Positions 59,626 through 64,000 of a stretch of DNA of 64,000 nt are shown one piece after another; positions within the stretch are counted from its first letter, which is position 1, and each line of letters opens with the position of its first letter. The notes beneath the pieces were generated by a model, which made no database searches, was not told where the DNA came from, and saw only the letters and a list, made by a program, of their open reading frames with translations. Where the stretch lies: contig NZ_JAUSSR010000009.1 of the NCBI RefSeq assembly GCF_030812475.1, forward strand, positions 272,489 through 336,488. The letters run 5' to 3'. The translations under genes were made by a program, and so were the position numbers. The DNA is from Pseudomonas lini (lineage in GTDB: Bacteria > Pseudomonadota > Gammaproteobacteria > Pseudomonadales > Pseudomonadaceae).

Positions 59626-59811
59626 GGCGGTTTTTCCGACGAGCGAGGGGGCTGCGAAAGTCGGGGTAGACGCTCGGTCATTCGCGCGCGATAGTAACCA
59701 GCAAAGTGCTGCTGAAACGTTGAGTAGTCGCCAGGGTCCAGAACCTGGACGCCGCGATGATCCTTCATTGTGGCCGATGACAATAGCGCTTCAAGCGAGC
59801 GGAGGAATCTG

Positions 59812-60666
59812 ATGTCGATTGCCCAACGGGTTTTCCACGGCAGGTTTGGACGGGTCGCCTTGCTGAATATGGATCGTTCGCTGGTCACCCACACCCATTC
59901 CGAATGCCATGTACTGGTCAAAGTGTCCGGTGAAGACACTTACTTCAACGTCAACGGTCGTCGGGTGCCGCTCAGCGATCGCACGGCGGTGCTGGTCAAC
60001 GCCTGGGAGCCGCATTTCTACGATCCGCAGCCGGGTGCCGGTGCCACCGTCATCCTGGCGCTCTATATCGAGCCCGCCTGGCTGGCCACTGCCCAGCAGT
60101 CGCTGGCGCTCAGCGGTCGGCCGGACTTTTTTGCCCAGTCGTGTATCGAGCTGTCGAGCCGTAATCGCACCTTGGCCGACATCCTGGTCGCCGAAGCGCA
60201 TGGCTGCGGGCTCGTGCCGAAAGAGCGCATGGAATTCATGCTGTTCGATTTCCTGATCGAACTGATCGAGGACTTTTCCAGTTGGCGGCATTTGTCGCTG
60301 CAGGGTGCGCCGAACTCAGCCGAGTTCCGGGACGCCCGCGTGCGCCGTGGCACCGCCTGGTTGCTTGAGCACCTCGATGATCCGAACCCGATCGACAATG
60401 CCGCGCGGGCTTGTGGTCTGTCGCGGGCGCACTTCTTTGCGCTGTTCAAGAAAGATACCGGCCTGACGCCGACCCTGTTGCTGAACGACGCACGCATGCG
60501 CCGGGCTTTTGCCTGGCTGGAGCGTGAGCGCAGTGGAACGTTGGGTCTGTTGTCGGAGAACCTCGGATTCTCCGAGCAAGGTCATTTCACACGGTTTTTT
60601 CAGCAACACATTGGCGCCTCTCCCAGCCAGTACCGGAGGGTAGTGGATAGCTATACGGCGGGTTGA
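59812..60666 (+). CDS. AraC family transcriptional regulator of the furoate-type cluster
   Basis: 284 residues. An N-terminal cupin-like ligand domain (VTHTHSECHVLVKVSGEDTYF, VLVNAWEPHFYDP) is followed by two HTHs: PIDNAARACGLSRAHFFALFKK, and LLSENLGFSEQGHFTRFFQQHIGASPSQYR. It lies downstream of XdhC in the same direction and is probably the activator that responds to the acid or its CoA ester. The start at 59812 is preferred over 59770; GCGGAGGAATCTG lies upstream. Confidence 0.85.
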   Translation: MSIAQRVFHGRFGRVALLNMDRSLVTHTHSECHVLVKVSGEDTYFNVNGRRVPLSDRTAVLVNAWEPHFYDPQPGAGATVILALYIEPAWLATAQQSLALSGRPDFFAQSCIELSSRNRTLADILVAEAHGCGLVPKERMEFMLFDFLIELIEDFSSWRHLSLQGAPNSAEFRDARVRRGTAWLLEHLDDPNPIDNAARACGLSRAHFFALFKKDTGLTPTLLLNDARMRRAFAWLERERSGTLGLLSENLGFSEQGHFTRFFQQHIGASPSQYRRVVDSYTAG

Positions 60667-60722
60667 ACCGACAGGCTGAAAAATCGAAACTGCTCACATT
60701 TATCGCTCCTGTCGGTCGGTGA

Positions 60723-61652
60723 TCAGGCCAGGGCGGCCATTTCTGGAATCGCTTCGAACAGATCCGCCACCAGGCCATAATCGGCCACCTGGAAGATCGG
60801 CGCTTCTTCGTCCTTGTTGATCGCAACGATCACCTTGGAGTCTTTCATGCCGGCCAGGTGCTGGATCGCGCCGGAGATACCGACGGCGATGTACAGCTGT
60901 GGCGCAACGATCTTGCCGGTCTGACCGACCTGCATGTCGTTGGGGACGAAACCTGCGTCGACCGCGGCGCGGGAAGCGCCGACCGCCGCGCCCAGCTTGT
61001 CGGCCAGGGCGTACAGGTGTTTGAAGTTGTCGCCGTTCTGCATGCCGCGGCCGCCGGAAACGACGATCTTGGCAGCGGTCAGTTCCGGACGATCGGACTT
61101 GGCCAGTTCTTCACCGACGAAGCTGGAGATGCCAGCGTCGTGTGCAGCGCCAACGGCTTCAACCGAAGCAGATCCACCTTCAGCAGCCACCGGGTCGAAA
61201 CCGGTAGCACGGACGGTGATCACTTTCACTGCAGCGTTCGACTGAACGGTAGCAATAGCGTTACCGGCATAGATCGGGCGCTTGAAGGTGTCAGCGCTTT
61301 CGACCGAGATGATCTCGGAGATCTGGTCAACGTCCAGTACAGCGGCAACGCGTGGCAGGATGTTTTTGCCGTTGGACGTGGCGGCAGCCAGGATGTGGCT
61401 GTAGCCCTTGCCCAGCTCGGCCACCAGGGGCGCGACGTTTTCCGGCAGTTGATGCGCGTAGGCGGCATTATCGGCCACCAGCACTTTAGCCACGCCTGCG
61501 ATTTTCGCAGCGGCTTCAGCCACGGCGCCAGCGCCCTGACCTGCAACCAGAACGTGGATATCACCGCCAATTTTGACAGCGGCCGCCACAGTGTTCAGCG
61601 TGGCCGGAGCCAGCACTTTGTTGTCGTGTTCAGCGATTACCAAGATAGTCAT
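60723..61652 (-). CDS. etfA: Electron transfer flavoprotein alpha subunit
   Basis: 309 residues. The C-terminal FAD-binding domain has VVSGGRGMQNGDNF, GASRAAVDAGFVPND, QVGQTGKIVAPQLYIAVGISGAIQHLAGM and IVAINKDEEAPIF, which is the ETF-alpha signature. With the beta subunit it takes electrons from acyl-CoA dehydrogenases and passes them to the quinone pool. It starts 16 bp after the etfB stop. It may be the housekeeping or a pathway-linked ETF. Confidence 0.95.
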   Translation of the reverse strand: MTILVIAEHDNKVLAPATLNTVAAAVKIGGDIHVLVAGQGAGAVAEAAAKIAGVAKVLVADNAAYAHQLPENVAPLVAELGKGYSHILAAATSNGKNILPRVAAVLDVDQISEIISVESADTFKRPIYAGNAIATVQSNAAVKVITVRATGFDPVAAEGGSASVEAVGAAHDAGISSFVGEELAKSDRPELTAAKIVVSGGRGMQNGDNFKHLYALADKLGAAVGASRAAVDAGFVPNDMQVGQTGKIVAPQLYIAVGISGAIQHLAGMKDSKVIVAINKDEEAPIFQVADYGLVADLFEAIPEMAALA

Positions 61653-61668
61653 GATTCGGCTCCTTAAC

Positions 61669-62433
61669 TCAAAGCACCTTCGCTTCGTTTTTCAGTTTCT
61701 CGACCAGTTCAGCCACCGACTTGACCTTGATACCCGCGCTGCGTGCAGCAGGCGCTTCGACTTTCACGGTCTTGTTGGTGGAGGCGGTGGAAACGCCCAA
61801 AGCGTCCGCAGTCACTACTTCGAGAGGCTTCTTCTTGGCTTTCATGATGTTTGGCAGGGACGCATAACGCGGCTCGTTCAAACGCAGGTCGGTGGTGACG
61901 ATGGCCGGCAGTTTCAGGGAAACTGTCTGCGCGCCGCCGTCGACTTCGCGCGTCACGGCAACGCTGTCGCCGCTGATCTCGACTTTCGAGGCGAACGTGC
62001 CCTGACCGTAGCCGCTCAGTGCCGCGAGCATCTGGCCGGTCTGGTTGTTGTCGCTGTCGATGGCTTGTTTGCCAAGGATCACCAGCTGCGGCTGTTCCTT
62101 GTCGACTACAGCCTTGAGCAGCTTGGCAACAGCCAGGGAAGTCAGATCTTCAGCGGATTCGACGAGGATGGCGCGATCGGCACCCAGAGCCAGCGCGGTG
62201 CGCAGTTGCTCTTGAGCGGTGGTCGGGCCGATGGAGACGACGACGATTTCAGTCGCAACACGCCCCTCTTTTATAGAAAGTTCTTTCAGGCGTACGGCTT
62301 CTTCCACTGCGATTTCGCAGAACGGGTTCATCGACATCTTGACGTTGGCGAGGTCGACGCCGGAATTGTCCGCCTTGACGCGAACCTTGACGTTGTAGTC
62401 GACCGCACGTTTCACAGCTACCAGGATTTTCAT
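61669..62433 (-). CDS. etfB: Electron transfer flavoprotein beta subunit
   Basis: 254 residues: MKILVAVKRAVDYNVKVRV at the start, NPFCEIAVEEAVRLKE, the AMP-binding and ETF-beta signature (VDGGAQTVSLKLPAIVTTDLRLN, then MKAKKKPLEV with the lysine cluster that docks with dehydrogenases). It lies between the CoA-transferase gene (57 bp upstream) and etfA. Confidence 0.95.
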   Translation of the reverse strand: MKILVAVKRAVDYNVKVRVKADNSGVDLANVKMSMNPFCEIAVEEAVRLKELSIKEGRVATEIVVVSIGPTTAQEQLRTALALGADRAILVESAEDLTSLAVAKLLKAVVDKEQPQLVILGKQAIDSDNNQTGQMLAALSGYGQGTFASKVEISGDSVAVTREVDGGAQTVSLKLPAIVTTDLRLNEPRYASLPNIMKAKKKPLEVVTADALGVSTASTNKTVKVEAPAARSAGIKVKSVAELVEKLKNEAKVL

Positions 62434-62489
62434 TGGGCAGTGCTCTCTCGAAAAACTTTGATCGTTGCAGGCAGGCTTTTAGTTTCAGA

Positions 62490-63698
62490 TCAAGCCTGAA
62501 TCGCTCCGGCTGCACGCATTTTTTCAATACGATCCGTGCCCAGCCCCAGTTCCCTGAGCACCTGTTCGGTATGCTGGCCGATGCCCGGTACAGCATCCAT
62601 ACGTGGCTCGAACGCGCTATTGCTGCCTGGAGGTATCAAGCTTGGCACCGTGCCAGCAGTGGTTTCGACTTCCCGCCAGCGATCACGCGCCTGAAGTTGC
62701 GGATGGTTCCAGACACCTTGCATGTCATTGACCCGAGCATTAGCAATTTGCGCATGCTCCAACCGATCAAAGACGGCATCGAAAGTGAGTGTGGAGAACG
62801 ATTCAACGATGAGTGCCCGCAACGCTTGACGGTTTTCGACACGCTTGTAGTTGGCAGAAAAGCGTTCGTCTTTCGCCAGTTCAGGAGTCAGCAGTACCTT
62901 GTCGCAAAACAGCTGCCACTCTCGTTCGTTCTGCAAACCCAGCATTACTGTCGTGCCGTCACCGATGGGGAAGGGACCATAGGGGTAAATCGTGGCGTGC
63001 GCGGCGCCGGCGCGAGGGGGAGGGGGAGAGCCGTCATAGGCGTAGTACATCGGGTAGTTCATCCACTCGACCAGGCTTTCCAGCATCGACACATCAAGGT
63101 GGCTTCCTTCGCCAGTGCGTCCACGCAACAGCAAGGCAGATAGAATTCCGGTGTAGGCGTACATACCGGCCGCGATGTCAGCAATCGAGCAACCTGCCTT
63201 GGCCATTTCTTCCTCACCCGGTCCGCCGGTGACCGAAAGGAATCCACCTTCGCTCTGGATCAACAGGTCGTAGGCTTTTTTCTTCTCATAAGGACCCCCA
63301 ACGCCATAGCCGGAAATATCACAGACAATCAGACGCGGAAACCGCTGATGCAAAGCCTCAAATGAAAGCCCCATTCGCGCGGTCGCACCGGGTGCCAGGT
63401 TCTGCACGAGCACATCGGCGGTGGCCAGCAAACTGTCCAGCACCTCGGTGGCCGAATCTTGTTTCAGATCCAGGGTAAGGCTTTCTTTTGAGCGATTGGT
63501 CCAGACGAAGTGCGAGGCGAGGCCGTTGACGCGTTGGTCGTAACCTCGGGCGAAGTCACCCGTGCCTGGGCGTTCGACCTTGATGACACGTGCGCCGAGA
63601 TCGGCCAGTTGTCGGGTGCAGAAGGGCGCTGCAATGGCATGTTCAAGGCTGACGACGGTAATGCCATCGAGCGGGCGGACGCCTTTGGATTGGCTCAT
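62490..63698 (-). CDS. CaiB/BaiF family (class III) CoA transferase
   Basis: 402 residues. PLDGITVVSLEHAIAAPFCTRQLADLGA and KVERPGTGDFARGYD open the fold, with LTLDLKQ and the catalytic Asp in SIADIAAGMY. It moves CoA between acyl groups. Its place next to an acyl-CoA dehydrogenase and ETF suggests activation of a dicarboxylic or branched acid that is then dehydrogenated. The start at 63698 is supported by GAG 8 nt upstream; 63719 is an alternative. Confidence 0.87.
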   Translation of the reverse strand: MSQSKGVRPLDGITVVSLEHAIAAPFCTRQLADLGARVIKVERPGTGDFARGYDQRVNGLASHFVWTNRSKESLTLDLKQDSATEVLDSLLATADVLVQNLAPGATARMGLSFEALHQRFPRLIVCDISGYGVGGPYEKKKAYDLLIQSEGGFLSVTGGPGEEEMAKAGCSIADIAAGMYAYTGILSALLLRGRTGEGSHLDVSMLESLVEWMNYPMYYAYDGSPPPPRAGAAHATIYPYGPFPIGDGTTVMLGLQNEREWQLFCDKVLLTPELAKDERFSANYKRVENRQALRALIVESFSTLTFDAVFDRLEHAQIANARVNDMQGVWNHPQLQARDRWREVETTAGTVPSLIPPGSNSAFEPRMDAVPGIGQHTEQVLRELGLGTDRIEKMRAAGAIQA

Positions 63699-63772
63699 GA
63701 TTATTATCTCTTTTGTCATGGCTCCCCAGTCGCGCCTGCTTGAGCCGACGCGCTGGGTTTTATGCTGATCCT

Positions 63773-64000
63773 TTAAAAGGAGCGCGGCAGTTCAAGCAGG
63801 TGTTCGGCAACGTACGACAGGATCAGGTTGGTGGAGATGGGCGCCACCTGATACAGCCGGGTCTCGCGGAATTTGCGCTCGACGTCGTACTCGCAGGCAA
63901 AACCAAAACCGCCGTGGGTCTGCAGGCAGGCATTGGCCGCTTCCCAGGAGGCTTTGGCCGCCAGGTACTTGGCCATGTTGGCGCTGGCCCCGGCGTTCTT
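63773..64000 (-). CDS. Acyl-CoA dehydrogenase (N-terminal part outside window)
   Basis: Only the last 75 codons are visible. LQTHGGFGFACEYDVERKF and RETRLYQVAPISTNLILSY are the C-terminal signature of acyl-CoA dehydrogenases. It is upstream of the CoA-transferase and ETF genes in the same direction (75 bp before the CaiB start), so all four probably form one unit in which the ETF accepts its electrons. Substrate range cannot be judged from this fragment. Confidence 0.87.
   Translation of the reverse strand, partial: KNAGASANMAKYLAAKASWEAANACLQTHGGFGFACEYDVERKFRETRLYQVAPISTNLILSYVAEHLLELPRSF

Noticed and set aside
1..64000. CRISPR array, prophage or toxin-antitoxin module
   Set aside because: No regular direct repeats with spacers, no phage structural genes and no recognisable toxin-antitoxin pair were seen.

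Overview
The window reads as a chromosomal segment of a Pseudomonas (fluorescens/putida-type). The grounds are high-GC coding style, a DUF6124 small protein and a tRNA-Gln, a DUF1329/DUF1302 outer-membrane pair, and a split furoyl-CoA-dehydrogenase-type operon. About 60 genes are present, many of them catabolic, in four blocks. Species-level assignment is not possible from the sequence alone.

Block 1 (about 1-36,950) is a large accessory catabolic island. It is dominated by short-chain dehydrogenases (six), zinc/quinone-type MDR enzymes (two), an aldo-keto reductase, an aldehyde dehydrogenase, two nitronate-monooxygenase-like flavoproteins, a PhyH-family Fe(II)/2-oxoglutarate dioxygenase, CoA-ester enzymes (crotonase, HTD2-type hydratase, CitE-like lyase), a putidaredoxin-type ferredoxin, a LuxE/LuxC-like acyl activation and reduction pair, and several poorly characterised families (DUF1214, DUF1302, DUF1329, VOC, SnoaL). 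The mix suits a hydrophobic cyclic or branched substrate such as a terpenoid or steroid, but the substrate cannot be read from the sequence. Its most striking part is a complete sulfation cassette at 11110-15880: a PAPS-type sulfotransferase, a CysQ-like PAP phosphatase, CysD and a CysN-CysC fusion. Together these would make PAPS, transfer sulfate and clear PAP.

Regulation of block 1 is layered. Two regulators each fuse an ArsR-type and a MarR-type helix-turn-helix, and there are two TetR proteins and one AraC protein. I found two families of repeated operator-like sequences: an 18-bp near-palindrome at 7577 and 20189, and GTTC-N2-ATAT-N2-GAA at 2920, 23999 and 27103. The right end of the island carries a broken esterase gene and an IS1182-type transposase remnant, which look like decay at an island boundary.

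Block 2 (37,431-47,040) is a sucrose/fructoside utilisation cluster: LacI repressor, GH32 hydrolase, MalK/F/G-type ABC importer with binding protein, ScrY-like porin and a PfkB fructokinase. A perfect 12-bp LacI-type palindrome lies between the divergent binding-protein and porin genes.

Block 3 (47,041-49,560) is a spacer with a MITE-like inverted repeat, tRNA-Gln(TTG), a DUF6124 protein and a secreted SGNH hydrolase.

Block 4 (49,575-64,000) holds an hmfABCDE-like 2-furoate operon: molybdenum hydroxylase in three subunits, acyl-CoA synthetase and a crotonase-family hydrolase, then an MFS transporter, XdhC and an AraC regulator. It is followed on the minus strand by acyl-CoA dehydrogenase (cut by the window end), a CaiB-type CoA transferase and the two ETF subunits.
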